NCBI RefSeq assembly: GCF_024448715.1
Contig: NZ_JAMOHZ010000006.1
Coordinates: forward strand, 186,001 to 250,000
Origin: Stutzerimonas stutzeri
Lineage (GTDB): Bacteria; Pseudomonadota; Gammaproteobacteria; Pseudomonadales; Pseudomonadaceae
Direction: 5' to 3'
Length of the DNA: 64,000 nucleotides
Position 1 is the first letter of the stretch, and every line of letters begins with the position of its first letter. A model generated the notes under the pieces. It was given only the letters and a program-made list of their open reading frames with translations. It was not told where the DNA came from and made no database searches. This document shows positions 18,469 to 28,860 of this stretch, one piece after another. The position numbers and the translations under genes are program-made.

Positions 18469-19858
18469 CTGCTTTGCTCTTGTCGCTGCACTGTATTTTC
18501 TAGGGCAGGTCGCGGTGGCTAATGCGCAGTTACCCGATTTCACGCCCCTGGTTGAAAGCGCCTCGCCTGCAGTAGTCAATATCAGCACCAAGCAAAAAGT
18601 GCAGACTCGTGCCGCCAGCCCGCACATGCCGGATCTCGAAGGACTGCCCCCAATCTTTCGAGAGTTCTTTGAACACGGCATTCCGGAAATGCCGGGCCAG
18701 GATCAGCGGCGCGAGGCGCAGTCGCTAGGCTCCGGCTTTATCATTTCGGCCGATGGTTATGTGTTGACCAATAACCATGTTGTTGCCGATGCAGACGAAA
18801 TAATTGTTCGCTTGCCGGATCGCAGTGAACTGGAAGCAACACTGGTCGGTGCTGATCCTCGTACCGACGTGGCATTGCTAAAAATCGAAGCTACCGGTTT
18901 GCCGACGGTTAGGCTGGGAACGTCCAGTGCGTTGAAGGTCGGTGAGTGGGTACTGGCAATTGGTTCGCCGTTCGGCTTCGACCACACCGTAACGGCGGGT
19001 ATTGTCAGTGCGACCGGGCGCAACCTTCCAAACGAAAGTTATGTTCCCTTCATTCAAACCGATGTCGCGATCAATCCCGGTAATTCGGGCGGGCCGCTGT
19101 TTAATCTGCAGGGCGAAGTGATCGGCATCAACTCGCAGATATTTACACGGTCGGGCGGTTTTATGGGCCTGTCGTTTGCTATTCCAATCGATGTCGCCTT
19201 AGACGTTTCAGATCAGTTACGAACTGACGGAAAAGTCAGTCGTGGCTGGCTGGGTGTGGTCATACAGGAGGTCAATCGAGACTTGGCCGAATCGTTCGGG
19301 CTTGAGCGCCCGGCGGGCGCTCTGGTCGCTCAAGTGATGGACGGCGGCCCTGCAGCTCAGGGCGGTCTGCGCGTGGGCGACGTGATCCTTAGTGTCAATG
19401 ACAATGTCATTGACATGTCTGCCGACCTGCCGCATTTGATCGGCGCGATCAAGCCGAACACCAAGGCTAAGCTTGGCATCGTTCGCGATGGCGACCGCGA
19501 GACGTTGACCGTCACGATCGGCGCATTGCCGGAAGAGGGCGAGGAGTTAGCGGCAACAGGCGGTCGCGCAGAAAAAAGCAGCAATCGGCTGGGCGTCAAG
19601 GTGTCGGAATTAACTGCCGAGCAAAAGAGCAGCCTGGACTTGCCTGGTGGCGTGGTAATCACCGAGGTATTGAGTGGTCCGGCCGCGATGATCGGCCTGC
19701 GACCGGGTGATGTAATTACGCATTTGAACAATCAGGCGATCGACTCTGCCTCGACCTTCGGCCGCGTTGCGGAGCAACTGCCGAAGAATCGGTCGGTTTC
19801 CATGCGGGTATTGCGTCAAGGAAGAGCGAGCTTCATCACGTTCAAGCTTGCGGAGTAA
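18443..19858 (+). CDS. mucD: Periplasmic serine protease MucD (HtrA/DegP family)
   Basis: HtrA-type protease/chaperone that clears misfolded envelope proteins and negatively affects AlgU signalling. The 471-residue product has a signal peptide (to about residue 28), a trypsin-like domain with the triad His112 (TNNHV), Asp142 (RTDVAL) and Ser215 (GNSGGP), and two PDZ domains (about residues 265-355 and 385-468). The start at 18443 is preceded by AAGGGAGA and lies within rseC; TTG two codons on is an alternative. The second PDZ domain includes GVVITEVLSGPAAMIGLRPGD. A terminator-like sequence follows. Confidence 0.97.
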   Translation: MILKVQRNSCFALVAALYFLGQVAVANAQLPDFTPLVESASPAVVNISTKQKVQTRAASPHMPDLEGLPPIFREFFEHGIPEMPGQDQRREAQSLGSGFIISADGYVLTNNHVVADADEIIVRLPDRSELEATLVGADPRTDVALLKIEATGLPTVRLGTSSALKVGEWVLAIGSPFGFDHTVTAGIVSATGRNLPNESYVPFIQTDVAINPGNSGGPLFNLQGEVIGINSQIFTRSGGFMGLSFAIPIDVALDVSDQLRTDGKVSRGWLGVVIQEVNRDLAESFGLERPAGALVAQVMDGGPAAQGGLRVGDVILSVNDNVIDMSADLPHLIGAIKPNTKAKLGIVRDGDRETLTVTIGALPEEGEELAATGGRAEKSSNRLGVKVSELTAEQKSSLDLPGGVVITEVLSGPAAMIGLRPGDVITHLNNQAIDSASTFGRVAEQLPKNRSVSMRVLRQGRASFITFKLAE

Positions 19859-19871
19859 AGCGATTGGGTAA

Positions 19872-19899
19872 AGAAGCGGCCTCCGGGCCCTCTTTTTTT
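19872..19899 (+). terminator. Putative rho-independent terminator after mucD
   Basis: A GC-rich short hairpin (GGCC-TCCG-GGCC core) followed by CTC and seven T's, about 14 nt past the mucD stop. The stem is short, but the T-run and position support termination of the algU-mucD transcript. Confidence 0.6.
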
Positions 19900-20045
19900 G
19901 TTCTGAAGGATTGTTTTCGCTGGCGTGGTTCACGGACCTGCTGGGTTGGGTTCTGAGGCGGCGTGGCGCTGAATAGACCGATCAGGTACACTTTGCGGCT
20001 ATTTTCGGCGGGCAGTCAGCTCGCGGCATATTCGAGTGTTTAGCT

Positions 20046-21845
20046 GTGAGCGACCTGAGTCATATCCGCAATTTCTCCATCATCGCGCACATCGATCATG
20101 GCAAGTCGACCCTGGCTGACCGTTTCATCCAGATGTGTGGTGGTCTGACCGAGCGTGAAATGAACGCGCAGGTGCTGGATTCGATGGATCTCGAGCGTGA
20201 AAGAGGCATCACCATCAAGGCGCATAGCGTCACGCTTTACTACAAAGCTAGGGACGGCAAAACCTACCAGCTAAATTTCATTGACACCCCGGGACACGTG
20301 GATTTCACCTATGAGGTGAGCCGTTCGTTGGCGGCCTGTGAAGGTGCGCTGTTGGTCGTCGATGCAGGTCAGGGAGTCGAGGCTCAATCGGTTGCCAACT
20401 GCTATACGGCGATCGAACAGGGCCTGGAAGTGATGCCTGTCCTGAACAAGATGGACTTGCCCCAGGCCGACCCCGACAAAGTAAAGGACGAAATCGAGCA
20501 CATCATTGGTATAGATGCTACCGATGCCGTCGCTTGCAGTGCCAAGAGCGGCATGGGTGTGGACGATGTCTTGGAGCGCCTGGTGGAAGTCATCCCGCCG
20601 CCAACGGGCGAAATTGATGCGCCGTTGCAGGCGCTGATCATCGATTCCTGGTTCGACAATTATCTGGGCGTTGTCTCGCTCGTGCGGGTCCGTCATGGTC
20701 GGATCAAGAAGGGCGACAAGGTTCTGGTCAAGTCCACCGGGAAGACGCATCAGGTCGACAGCGTCGGCGTATTCAACCCGAAACACACCAGTACGGCCGA
20801 TCTCAAGGCTGGCGAAGTAGGCTTCATCATCGCTGGCATAAAAGACATCCATGGTGCTCCGGTGGGTGACACGCTGACGCTCTCCAATACACCGGACGTC
20901 GAGATGCTTCCCGGCTTCAAGCGGGTCAAGCCACAGGTCTATGCCGGCTTGTTTCCGGTCAGCTCCGACGACTTCGAAGATTTCCGTGAAGCGCTACAGA
21001 AGCTCACGCTAAACGATGCCGCCCTACAATACGAGCCTGAAAGCTCCGACGCGCTGGGCTTCGGCTTCCGCATCGGTTTCCTTGGCATGCTGCACATGGA
21101 AATCATCCAGGAACGGCTCGAGCGGGAATACGATCTCGACTTGATAACGACCGCGCCAACGGTGGTCTATGAGCTTGCGCTGAAGAATGGCGACACGCTG
21201 TACGTTGACAGTCCGTCCAAGCTTCCCGACTTGTCCTCTATCGAAGATATGCGAGAGCCCATTGTGCGGGCCAACATTCTGGTGCCGCAGGAGCACCTAG
21301 GCAGCGTTATCACGCTGTGTATTGAGAAGCGTGGCGTGCAGAAGGATTTGCAGTTTCTAGGAACACAGGTGCAGGTGCGTTATGACTTGCCCATGAGCGA
21401 AGTGGTTCTGGATTTTTTTGATCGGCTGAAGTCGGTCAGCCGCGGTTACGCCTCTCTGGATTACAGCTTCGAATGCTTCCAATCGGCCAACCTGACCCGC
21501 CTGGACATTCTGATCAACGGGGACAAGGTCGATGCGCTGGCGCTGATCGTGCATCGCGACAATGCACATTACAAAGGCCGCATGCTGGTCGAGAAAATGA
21601 AGGAGCTCATTCCCCGGCAGATGTTCGACGTGGCGATCCAGGCGGCTATTGGTGGCCAGATCGTTGCGCGAAGCACTGTAAAGGCGTTGCGCAAGAATGT
21701 CCTGGCCAAGTGTTACGGCGGTGACGTAAGCCGCAAGCGCAAGTTGCTGGAAAAGCAGAAGGCCGGCAAGAAGCGCATGAAGCAGGTCGGCAATGTTGAA
21801 ATCCCGCAAGAAGCTTTCCTCGCGGTGCTGAAGGTAGATAGCTGA
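20046..21845 (+). CDS. lepA: Elongation factor 4 (LepA)
   Basis: Ribosome-associated GTPase that can back-translocate or remodel stalled ribosomes. The 599-residue product begins at a GTG at 20046 and carries G1 [10 protein letters not shown]3 DTPGHVDF and G4 NKMDLPQAD, then the LepA-specific C-terminal domain with VDSPSKLPD and the [17 protein letters not shown] ending. lepB starts 1 nt after the stop, a conserved pairing. Length and motifs are fully normal. Confidence 0.98.
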   Translation: MSDLSHIRNFSIIAHIDHGKSTLADRFIQMCGGLTEREMNAQVLDSMDLERERGITIKAHSVTLYYKARDGKTYQLNFIDTPGHVDFTYEVSRSLAACEGALLVVDAGQGVEAQSVANCYTAIEQGLEVMPVLNKMDLPQADPDKVKDEIEHIIGIDATDAVACSAKSGMGVDDVLERLVEVIPPPTGEIDAPLQALIIDSWFDNYLGVVSLVRVRHGRIKKGDKVLVKSTGKTHQVDSVGVFNPKHTSTADLKAGEVGFIIAGIKDIHGAPVGDTLTLSNTPDVEMLPGFKRVKPQVYAGLFPVSSDDFEDFREALQKLTLNDAALQYEPESSDALGFGFRIGFLGMLHMEIIQERLEREYDLDLITTAPTVVYELALKNGDTLYVDSPSKLPDLSSIEDMREPIVRANILVPQEHLGSVITLCIEKRGVQKDLQFLGTQVQVRYDLPMSEVVLDFFDRLKSVSRGYASLDYSFECFQSANLTRLDILINGDKVDALALIVHRDNAHYKGRMLVEKMKELIPRQMFDVAIQAAIGGQIVARSTVKALRKNVLAKCYGGDVSRKRKLLEKQKAGKKRMKQVGNVEIPQEAFLAVLKVDS

Positions 21846-21846
21846 T

Positions 21847-22704
21847 ATGTCGATCAATTTTCCGCTGTTGCTGGTAATTGCCGTTGCGGTATGCGGTTTT
21901 CTAACGCTTGTCGATATGGTGTTTTTCGCACCTCGCCGCCGGGCTGCAATAGCCAACTATGAAGGTCGCACTGGCGGCGAGCCTGATCAATCGACGCTAG
22001 ATGCGCTGAACAAAGAACCGGTTCTGATCGAGTACGGCAAATCTTTCTTTCCTGTGCTGGCTATCGTGCTGGTGTTGCGCTCGTTTCTTATCGAGCCGTT
22101 TCAGATTCCGTCCGGTTCGATGATCCCGACACTCGAGGTGGGTGATTTTATCCTGGTCAATAAGTTCGCCTATGGCATCCGTCTGCCGGTAGTCGATATG
22201 AAGATCATCGACGTCAGCGATCCGCAGCGCGGCGATGTAATGGTGTTTCGTTATCCGAGCGACCCGAACATCAATTACATCAAGCGCGTCATTGGCCTTC
22301 CGGGTGATGTGATTCGCTATAGCAGCAATAAGCGTTTGAGCATAAATGGCAAGCCGGTTCCCGAAATGCTCATTGGCGAGGAGCCGGGTAGCTTGGGTAG
22401 TGCCAAGCTGTATCAGGAAAAGCTGGGCGAAGTGGAGCATCTGATTCGCAAGGAAATGGGCCGTTATCGAGTCGAACCTGACCGCGAATGGCGCGTCCCG
22501 GAAGGCCACTACTTCATGATGGGCGACAACCGCGATAACTCCAATGACAGTCGCTACTGGCACGATGCGGCGATTCCCGCCGACCTGGCTGGCATGGTTC
22601 CGGACCGCAACATCGTCGGCAAAGCGTTTGCCATATGGATGAGCTGGCCAGATCCGAAATTCAGCAACCTGCCAAACTTTTCGCGAGTCGGGCTGATTCA
22701 CTGA
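21847..22704 (+). CDS. lepB: Signal peptidase I
   Basis: Inner-membrane serine protease that removes signal peptides from secreted proteins. The 285-residue product has an N-terminal membrane helix (residues 4-26), a second hydrophobic stretch just before the active site (about 66-84), catalytic Ser91 in PSGSMIPTL and the general base Lys146 in INYIKRVIGLPGD, and box E GDNRDNSNDSR. It is coupled to lepA and followed by a DUF4845 gene and rnc, the usual order in Pseudomonas. Confidence 0.98.
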   Translation: MSINFPLLLVIAVAVCGFLTLVDMVFFAPRRRAAIANYEGRTGGEPDQSTLDALNKEPVLIEYGKSFFPVLAIVLVLRSFLIEPFQIPSGSMIPTLEVGDFILVNKFAYGIRLPVVDMKIIDVSDPQRGDVMVFRYPSDPNINYIKRVIGLPGDVIRYSSNKRLSINGKPVPEMLIGEEPGSLGSAKLYQEKLGEVEHLIRKEMGRYRVEPDREWRVPEGHYFMMGDNRDNSNDSRYWHDAAIPADLAGMVPDRNIVGKAFAIWMSWPDPKFSNLPNFSRVGLIH

Positions 22705-22792
22705 GTCTGTGAATCAGGGCCCGGTTCTCCTGGCCCGGCTCGCTATATTTAAGCAACCCGATCGGTGGGTAACGTACGACATAGAGGTCGAC

Positions 22793-23170
22793 ATGAGTTT
22801 TGCTCGTTCGCAAAAAGGGCTGTCCATGCTGAGCTGGATCATGGTGCTTGCGCTGGTGGCGTTCTTTGCCAGTACTGCATTCAAGATGCTGCCGCACTAC
22901 TTTGACTATATGTCCATGGACAAGATCATCAGCGCAGTGGAAAGTGACCAAGCCACGGAGGTCCGCACGGTGCGTGACTTCTATAGCCATGTGCGCAAGG
23001 GAATGGATGTGAATGGCATTCGTGACCTTGATCTCGAAGAGGCGATGAAGGTCGTGATTGAAAACAATGAGTTCAAGGTCAACCTGAACTACGAAAAACG
23101 CGAGCCCCTGATCCGAAACCTAGATCTGGTGGCGAACTTCGATAAAGAATATCGCCTAAGGATGCCGTGA
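22793..23170 (+). CDS. DUF4845 single-pass membrane protein
   Basis: A 125-residue protein with one N-terminal membrane segment ([25 protein letters not shown]... about residues 10-32), resembling a pilin-like leader followed by a soluble alpha/beta part. The position between lepB and rnc is conserved in Pseudomonas, where the gene belongs to the DUF4845 family. The ATG at 22793 follows AGAGG and is preferred to the longer frame from 22709. The stop overlaps the GTG start of rnc. Function unknown. Confidence 0.85.
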   Translation: MSFARSQKGLSMLSWIMVLALVAFFASTAFKMLPHYFDYMSMDKIISAVESDQATEVRTVRDFYSHVRKGMDVNGIRDLDLEEAMKVVIENNEFKVNLNYEKREPLIRNLDLVANFDKEYRLRMP

Positions 23171-23856
23171 GCACTTCGTTAGCCCGTCTTGAGCGCAAGC
23201 TCGGATATCAATTCAAGGATCAGGAGCTGATGCTTCTGGCCCTGACGCATCGCAGCTATGCCGGACGCAACAATGAGCGTTTGGAGTTTCTCGGTGATGC
23301 CATTCTCAACTTCATCGCCGGCGAGGCGCTGTTCACCCACTTTCCGCAAGCCAAGGAAGGGCAGCTGTCCCGCCTGCGTTCACGCCTGGTCAAGGGCGAG
23401 ACCCTGGCGGTGCTCGCTCGCGGCTTTGAGCTCGGCGAGTACTTGCGCCTCGGCTCGGGTGAGCTGAAGAGCGGCGGTTTCCGTCGCGAATCCATTCTCG
23501 CCGACACACTTGAGGCACTGATCGGTGCCATTTATCTGGACGCTGGCATGGAGGCCGCACGCGACCGCGTGCTCGCCTGGCTCGCCAACGAACTGGAAGG
23601 ACTGACGCTGGTCGACACCAATAAGGATCCGAAAACCCGTTTGCAGGAATTTCTCCAATCGCGTGCCTGCGAGCTGCCGAAATATGAAGTGGTCGCCATT
23701 CAGGGGGATCCGCATTGCCGAACGTTCTTCGTTGAGTGCCAGGTGTCGCTGCTCAACGAGAAAACGCAAGGGCAGGGTGCCAGCCGGCGTATTGCCGAAC
23801 AGGTTGCCGCTGCCTCGGCACTGATCGCCTTGGGCGTGGAGAATGGTAATGACTGA
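23167..23856 (+). CDS. rnc: Ribonuclease III
   Basis: Double-stranded RNA endonuclease used in rRNA processing and mRNA control. The 229-residue product has the signature [14 protein letters not shown] (about residues 37-50) with the catalytic Glu and Asp, the downstream [13 protein letters not shown] segment (about residues 115-127) with the second acidic pair, and a C-terminal dsRNA-binding domain ([11 protein letters not shown] to ASALIAL). Translation starts at GTG 23167, overlapping the DUF4845 stop. The end overlaps era by 8 nt. Confidence 0.98.
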   Translation: MSTSLARLERKLGYQFKDQELMLLALTHRSYAGRNNERLEFLGDAILNFIAGEALFTHFPQAKEGQLSRLRSRLVKGETLAVLARGFELGEYLRLGSGELKSGGFRRESILADTLEALIGAIYLDAGMEAARDRVLAWLANELEGLTLVDTNKDPKTRLQEFLQSRACELPKYEVVAIQGDPHCRTFFVECQVSLLNEKTQGQGASRRIAEQVAAASALIALGVENGND

Positions 23857-24760
23857 TGTGCGTGTAGAAGACGATGCCGTAAGCCGCTGTGGTTATGTGG
23901 CAATTGTGGGCCGTCCCAATGTTGGCAAGTCGACGTTGCTCAACCACGTCCTCGGACAGAAGCTTGCGATTACATCACGCAAGCCTCAGACCACGCGCCA
24001 CAACATGCTTGGGATAAAGACCGAGGGTGCCGTCCAGGCCGTCTACGTCGATACGCCCGGTCTGCACAAGAACGGCGAGACCGCCCTCAATCGCTATATG
24101 AACCGCACCGCGTCCTCTGCATTGAAGGATGTCGATGTGGTGGTTTTCGTTGTCGATCGAACGCGCTGGACCGATGAGGACCAATTGGTGCTCGAACGCG
24201 TGCAATACGTCGAAGGTCCGGTGATCGTTGCGGTGAACAAGACCGATCGCGTCGAGGACAAGGGTGAGCTATTGCCGCATTTCGAGTGGCTGGCGCAGCA
24301 ATTGCCAAAAGCCGAGATCGTGCCGATATCAGCCCAACACGGGCAAAATCTCGATGTATTCGAGAAACTAGTGGCCTCGCATCTGCCCGAAGGCGAGCAT
24401 TTCTTTCCAGAAGATCAGATCACTGATCGCAGCAGCCGCTTTCTGGCAGCCGAGCTGGTACGGGAAAAGATCATGCGGCAGCTCGGTGCCGAAGTGCCCT
24501 ACCAAATCACCGTCGAGATCGAGGATTTCAAGCAGCAAGGGCATGTGCTGCATATCCACGCGTTGATCTTGGTCGAGCGCGACGGACAGAAAAAAATCAT
24601 CATCGGCGACAAGGGTGAGCGCATTAAGCGCATCGGTCAGGAAGCGCGCAAAGACATGGAAGTGCTGTTCGATTCCAAGGTCATGCTCAACCTTTGGGTG
24701 AAGGTGAAGAGCGGCTGGTCCGACGACGAGCGTGCTTTGCACTCGCTGGGATACAGCTGA
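23849..24760 (+). CDS. era: GTPase Era
   Basis: Essential GTPase in 16S rRNA maturation and 30S assembly. The 303-residue product has G1 GRPNVGKST at residues 21-29, G3 DTPGLH, G4 NKTD and the C-terminal KH domain with the [20 protein letters not shown] region. The ATG at 23849 was chosen over 23843 because GGAG then lies at a normal distance. Overlap with rnc indicates translational coupling; recO follows after an 80-nt gap. Confidence 0.97.
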   Translation: MTDVRVEDDAVSRCGYVAIVGRPNVGKSTLLNHVLGQKLAITSRKPQTTRHNMLGIKTEGAVQAVYVDTPGLHKNGETALNRYMNRTASSALKDVDVVVFVVDRTRWTDEDQLVLERVQYVEGPVIVAVNKTDRVEDKGELLPHFEWLAQQLPKAEIVPISAQHGQNLDVFEKLVASHLPEGEHFFPEDQITDRSSRFLAAELVREKIMRQLGAEVPYQITVEIEDFKQQGHVLHIHALILVERDGQKKIIIGDKGERIKRIGQEARKDMEVLFDSKVMLNLWVKVKSGWSDDERALHSLGYS

Positions 24761-24840
24761 ATAAGCAGCGACAAGCTCCAAGGAGCTCAAGCTGAGCGAA
24801 GCTTTTTAAGCTTTGACATCCAGTCTCCAGTCTGAATCCC

Positions 24841-25533
24841 ATGACCAGCCAAACCGCCTTCGTCCTGCACAGTCGCCCCTATCGCGAGAGCAGCGCCCTG
24901 GTGGATTTCTTTACACCGCAGGGGCGGCTGCGGGCGGTGTTGCGCGGTGCGCGAGGCAAGGCGGGCACTCTGGCTCGGCCTTTCGTGCCGCTCGAGGTTG
25001 AGTTTCGTGGGCGTGGCGAGCTGAAGACTGTGGGGCGGTTGGAAAGTGCCGGCCTGGCTTTCTGGCTCGACGGCAACGCGCTGTTCAGCGGCATGTATCT
25101 AAACGAACTACTGATCCGCCTGCTTCCTGCTGAAGATGCCCATCCCGCAATGTTCGAACACTACGCCGCGACTTTGCCGGCGCTGGCGGCCAAGCGTCCG
25201 CTGGAGCCAATTCTGCGCTCGTTCGAGTGGCGACTGTTGACTGAGCTCGGCTATGGTTTCGCCTTGGATAAGGATATCGCTGGCCAGCCGATTGCCAGCG
25301 ATGGGCTCTATCGCCTGTTGCCCGATGCCGGGTTGGAACCGGTGGGTCAGTTTCAGCCGGGGCTGTTCAACGGCGCGGAACTGCTTGCAATGGCCGAAGT
25401 TGACTGGAGCTTGCCAGGGGCGCTGGCGGCAGCGAAACGATTGATGCGCCAGGCGCTGGCGCCACACCTAGGTGGCCGACCGTTGGTCAGCCGCGAACTG
25501 TTCATGAACTTGAAGGAGGCCCCACGTGACTGA
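24841..25533 (+). CDS. recO: DNA repair protein RecO
   Basis: Recombination mediator that works with RecF and RecR to load RecA on gapped DNA. The 230-residue product starts [18 protein letters not shown], with the N-terminal OB fold containing [17 protein letters not shown] (about residues 24-40) and a helical C-terminal domain ending in [10 protein letters not shown]. The zinc-finger cysteines found in some bacterial RecO proteins are absent, as expected for gammaproteobacteria. The stop overlaps pdxJ by 8 nt. Confidence 0.95.
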   Translation: MTSQTAFVLHSRPYRESSALVDFFTPQGRLRAVLRGARGKAGTLARPFVPLEVEFRGRGELKTVGRLESAGLAFWLDGNALFSGMYLNELLIRLLPAEDAHPAMFEHYAATLPALAAKRPLEPILRSFEWRLLTELGYGFALDKDIAGQPIASDGLYRLLPDAGLEPVGQFQPGLFNGAELLAMAEVDWSLPGALAAAKRLMRQALAPHLGGRPLVSRELFMNLKEAPRD

Positions 25534-26272
25534 AGCCAATCGAATCCTGCTCGGCGTCAACGTCGATCACGTCGCCACCCTGCGCCAAGCGCGCGGCACG
25601 CGCTATCCCGACCCGGTCAAAGCCGCGCTGGATGCCGAAGAGGCGGGTGCAGACGGCATCACGGTCCACCTGCGTGAAGATCGCCGGCATATTCAGGAAC
25701 GCGATGTGCTGATGATGAAAGACGCCCTGCAGACGAGGATGAACTTCGAGATGGGCGTCACTGAGGCGATGTTGACTTTCGCCGAGCAATTACGCCCGGA
25801 GCATGTTTGCCTTGTGCCAGAGACGCGTCAGGAGCTCACTACCGAAGGCGGACTCGACGTGGCCGGACAGGAGTCTCGTATTCGGGATGCGGTCGATCAG
25901 CTGGCCGCCTGCGGTGCAGAAGTTTCGTTGTTCATCGACGCCGATCCGCGCCAGATCGAAGCTGCCGCACGCATCGGCGCTCCGGCCATCGAGTTGCATA
26001 CCGGGCGCTATGCCGATGCGCATAGCGTGGCCGAACGTGCCAGTGAGCTGGCGCGAATTCGTGAAGGTGTCGAGTCAGGCCTTGGCCACGGGTTGATTGT
26101 CAATGCAGGCCATGGGCTGCATTACCACAATGCCGAGGCGATCGCCGCGATCCGTGGGCTCAACGAGCTGAACATCGGGCACGCCATCGTCGCCCACGCG
26201 CTGTTTGTTGGCTTCAAGCAGGCCGTCAAGGAAATGAAGCACCTCATCCTGGCCGCGGCAGCTCGCGGCTGA
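25526..26272 (+). CDS. pdxJ: Pyridoxine 5'-phosphate synthase
   Basis: Condenses 1-deoxyxylulose 5-phosphate with 1-amino-acetone 3-phosphate to make vitamin B6. The 248-residue TIM-barrel protein shows the family stretches [39 protein letters not shown] and [11 protein letters not shown]. The GTG start at 25526 is within the recO end and has AAGGAGG upstream. It closes the lepA-pdxJ run; acpS, often next, is not present. Confidence 0.97.
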   Translation: MTEANRILLGVNVDHVATLRQARGTRYPDPVKAALDAEEAGADGITVHLREDRRHIQERDVLMMKDALQTRMNFEMGVTEAMLTFAEQLRPEHVCLVPETRQELTTEGGLDVAGQESRIRDAVDQLAACGAEVSLFIDADPRQIEAAARIGAPAIELHTGRYADAHSVAERASELARIREGVESGLGHGLIVNAGHGLHYHNAEAIAAIRGLNELNIGHAIVAHALFVGFKQAVKEMKHLILAAAARG

Positions 26273-26307
26273 CAAGCGTGGCGATCTGTTCACGGCGGGT
26301 CGCCTAG

Positions 26308-26514
26308 CTAGCGTCTGAACAGGTTCAACAGAATCGTCAACACCACGCTCAGGATCGCCATCGAGGTGATCGGGATGAAGGTCCTACTGCGTTCTGATTC
26401 GATGCGGATGTCGCCCGGCAGCTTGCCGAACCAACTCAGCAGCCCCGGCGCATAGTGAAGGGCAACGCCGAGCAGGAGTAGTACCACACCTGCATACATC
26501 AGCCACTTTGTCAT
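26308..26514 (-). CDS. DUF2905 small membrane protein
   Basis: A 68-residue protein with two membrane segments (about residues 5-21 and 47-65) joined by the conserved stretch WFGKLPGDIRIESERSRTF, which is diagnostic for the DUF2905 family. The short loop with GKLPGDI is the best-conserved part in relatives. It is convergent with pdxJ (36 nt apart) and lies 43 nt downstream of a LysR gene on the same strand. Function unknown. Confidence 0.88.
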   Translation of the reverse strand: MTKWLMYAGVVLLLLGVALHYAPGLLSWFGKLPGDIRIESERSRTFIPITSMAILSVVLTILLNLFRR

Positions 26515-26557
26515 TCCGTCTCCCGAAAATTCATCTCAGGCCTCGCCATCCGGCTCG

Positions 26558-27457
26558 TCAGTGATAGGCGGCAAAGGCTGCCACGACATGTCGTGAAAGC
26601 ACCTCTACCGGCTCGCTGCGCTCCGCGGCGCATAGCAGCTTGATCTGATACTCGCCGAGTGATGGCAGGCTGGCGCCTTCCTCCAGCCGCTTCAGCGGAG
26701 GCCTGACCAGGCTCAGCGGATACGGCGCAACTGCAAGATCGGCGATCATCGCCGCTTCCTGACCGGCACACTGCTCGCTGGAGTAGGCGATGCGATACGA
26801 GCGATCAGCTCGGTCGAGCGCGTCCAGCGCCTGGCGCCGCCAAGCGCAATCAGCACTGGCCAGAGCCAGCGGCAATGGGTTGCGCTCCACCGCGACACCG
26901 CCCGTCCTACCGGCCCAGACCAGCGGCTCGCTGTGAATGACCTCACCGCGTGAATCGTCCTGGCCGAGATTGCCGACGCTCACCAGAGCCACGTCCAGCT
27001 CGCCAGTGTCGATGCGCTGGATCATATCGATGCTACGTCCCACCGATACATTCACTTCGACTCCCGGATGAGTCCGTGCGAATAGTGATAGCAGGCCAGG
27101 CAGGATGTGCGTGCCGATGTCTGCCGGCGTGCCAAAGCGAACCCGCCCATTCAGTCGCGGCGCGATGAATGCGCTGACCGTTTCCTCATTAAGTTTGAGC
27201 AGCCTGCGCGCATAGCCCAGCAATCGTTCGCCTTCTGCAGTAAGGGCGATGCGTCGGGCCTCCCTGATGAACAGCATGCAGCCGAGCATGGTTTCCAGGC
27301 GTTTGATTTGCATGCTGACGGCTGAGGTAGTGCGAAATATCTGCCCGGCCGCGCGCGTGAAGCTGCCGCTTTCGGCGATGGAAACGAATGTTCGCAGTAC
27401 GTCGATTTCCAGCAAAGGCATGGCGGACTGAGGAAATTCTTCGGGCATACCGGGCAT
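26558..27457 (-). CDS. LysR-family transcriptional regulator
   Basis: A 299-residue LysR-type regulator. The N-terminal winged helix-turn-helix includes LRTFVSIAESGSFTRAAGQ and SAVSMQIKRLETMLG (about residues 20-60), followed by a periplasmic-binding-like effector domain. The ATG at 27457 has GAAGG seven bases upstream; starts at 27448 and 27421 are also possible. It is divergent from a DUF1127 gene, a recurrent pairing in Pseudomonas, and the 151-nt gap should contain its operator. The effector and targets are unknown. Confidence 0.92.
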   Translation of the reverse strand: MPGMPEEFPQSAMPLLEIDVLRTFVSIAESGSFTRAAGQIFRTTSAVSMQIKRLETMLGCMLFIREARRIALTAEGERLLGYARRLLKLNEETVSAFIAPRLNGRVRFGTPADIGTHILPGLLSLFARTHPGVEVNVSVGRSIDMIQRIDTGELDVALVSVGNLGQDDSRGEVIHSEPLVWAGRTGGVAVERNPLPLALASADCAWRRQALDALDRADRSYRIAYSSEQCAGQEAAMIADLAVAPYPLSLVRPPLKRLEEGASLPSLGEYQIKLLCAAERSEPVEVLSRHVVAAFAAYH

Positions 27458-27608
27458 GGGTTCGCCTTCAATTTTTCTGAATCGAGAGTTCTATTGTAGT
27501 CGTTTGTCTGAATCGTCAAGGGCGCTCAACCTGATGCTGTCGACACGCGAGTTGCAGTCGACAGGCATCGGGTGCGCCTGTGCACCCTCTGAATAGTAGG
27601 AGGTTGCG

Positions 27609-28040
27609 ATGCGAAATTCCGAACGGCGGCAGCAATGCCGCGTGGCTGCGGATCGGCGCGCGCCGGCCATGCCGGACGTGTATCTACCAGCGATGTGGCC
27701 GGTAGGGCTCCAGCAGATCATCGCCGACTGGTACAAGGCGTGGCGCAAGCGATGCTTGTATCGGCAACTGCTGGCCCTGAGTGATCGTCAGCTTCGCAGT
27801 CGCGATCTGAGCAGGCCGAGGCTTCGCGAAAGGGCTGCGCTGCCGTTGCGGCAGATTGTCGCTGAGCAGCGCAGGCGGCGCTGTCATGAACGGGCAGTTA
27901 GGGCTTACGAGCGATCAGCACGGCGCGCATCGGTGCTGGCAAACCTTCGACGGTTTTGCTGTGGTTCTGCGGATCGAGGAAGTCAGGTAGCGACTGATAA
28001 CGCATCCAATCAGTGCTGCGCTGCTCTTCGATGCTGGTAA
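27609..28040 (+). CDS. DUF1127-type small basic protein with overlong C-terminus
   Basis: The 143-residue frame has a strong GGAGG at 27599-27603. Residues about 38-80 fit DUF1127: an amphipathic stretch with [29 protein letters not shown] and a following [16 protein letters not shown]1127 proteins are Arg-rich and often tied to phosphate, arginine or stress responses. The last 143 nt run antisense into the end of cmoB, and that part (Cys- and Ala-rich) looks non-native, so the real stop may have been lost by a small indel. Function is uncertain. Confidence 0.65.
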   Translation: MRNSERRQQCRVAADRRAPAMPDVYLPAMWPVGLQQIIADWYKAWRKRCLYRQLLALSDRQLRSRDLSRPRLRERAALPLRQIVAEQRRRRCHERAVRAYERSARRASVLANLRRFCCGSADRGSQVATDNASNQCCAALRCW

Positions 28041-28860
28041 CGCTGACGTCGGCGCAGCGCACATCGACGAAGCCCGCGCGGCGCAGCCAGCACTCTAAGG
28101 CGGCGACCGAGGGCAGGAACCAGACGTTGCGCATCTGCGCGTAGCGGTCTTCCGGGACCAGCGCGGTGTGCTCGTTGCCTTCGACCACCAGGGTTTCCAG
28201 CACCAGCTCGCCGCCCTTGATCAGGCAGTCCTTCAGATCTAGCAGATGGTCGATGGGCGAGCGCCGGTGGTAGAGCACACCCATGGAAAACACCGTGTCG
28301 AAGCCTTCAAGTTTCGCCGGCAGCTCCTCCAACGCCATCGGCAGGTGCCAGACCGGCAGTTCTTCGAGGTAGCGCTTCATCGCATGGAACTGGCAGAAAA
28401 ACAGCCAGTTCGGATCGACGCCCACCACCGAGTCAGCGCCAGCGCCGAACATGCGCCACATGTAGTAGCCGTTGCCACAGCCGACATCGAGGATGCGCTT
28501 GCCGGCAAGATCAAGATGCGGCGCGACGCGATCCCACTTCCAGTCCGAACGCCACTCGGTATCCACGTGAACACCGAACACGTCGAATGGCCCCTTGCGC
28601 CAGGGCGACAGGCCAAACAGCGCGTCATGGGTAACGGCACGCGTGGCCTCATCGCAATTCGCCTCAAGACGGAAGGCATCGCGCAGCTCGACGACACTGG
28701 GCTGGATATTCGGCAGCGCATCGACCGCACGACGCCAGCGCGGCAAATCCCCGTGACCGATGGCGAGCTTGGCGTCGAGTTGCTGTTGCAGGCCATTGGC
28801 CCAAGCGGCCAGCGGGGTGCCGGCCAGACGCCAGGCGAGAGAAGTCAGATCAAGGTTCAT
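27898..28860 (-). CDS. cmoB: tRNA U34 carboxymethyltransferase
   Basis: Transfers a carboxymethyl group from carboxy-SAM to 5-hydroxyuridine at the tRNA wobble position, giving cmo5U. The 320-residue product has the SAM-binding motif [15 protein letters not shown] (about residues 123-137), [11 protein letters not shown], and the N-terminal helical domain of CmoB. The ATG at 28860 overlaps the cmoA stop by 4 nt, as in other gammaproteobacteria; the longer frame to 28893 is antisense noise. Coupled with cmoA, which supplies carboxy-SAM. Confidence 0.96.
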   Translation of the reverse strand: MNLDLTSLAWRLAGTPLAAWANGLQQQLDAKLAIGHGDLPRWRRAVDALPNIQPSVVELRDAFRLEANCDEATRAVTHDALFGLSPWRKGPFDVFGVHVDTEWRSDWKWDRVAPHLDLAGKRILDVGCGNGYYMWRMFGAGADSVVGVDPNWLFFCQFHAMKRYLEELPVWHLPMALEELPAKLEGFDTVFSMGVLYHRRSPIDHLLDLKDCLIKGGELVLETLVVEGNEHTALVPEDRYAQMRNVWFLPSVAALECWLRRAGFVDVRCADVSVTSIEEQRSTDWMRYQSLPDFLDPQNHSKTVEGLPAPMRAVLIARKP

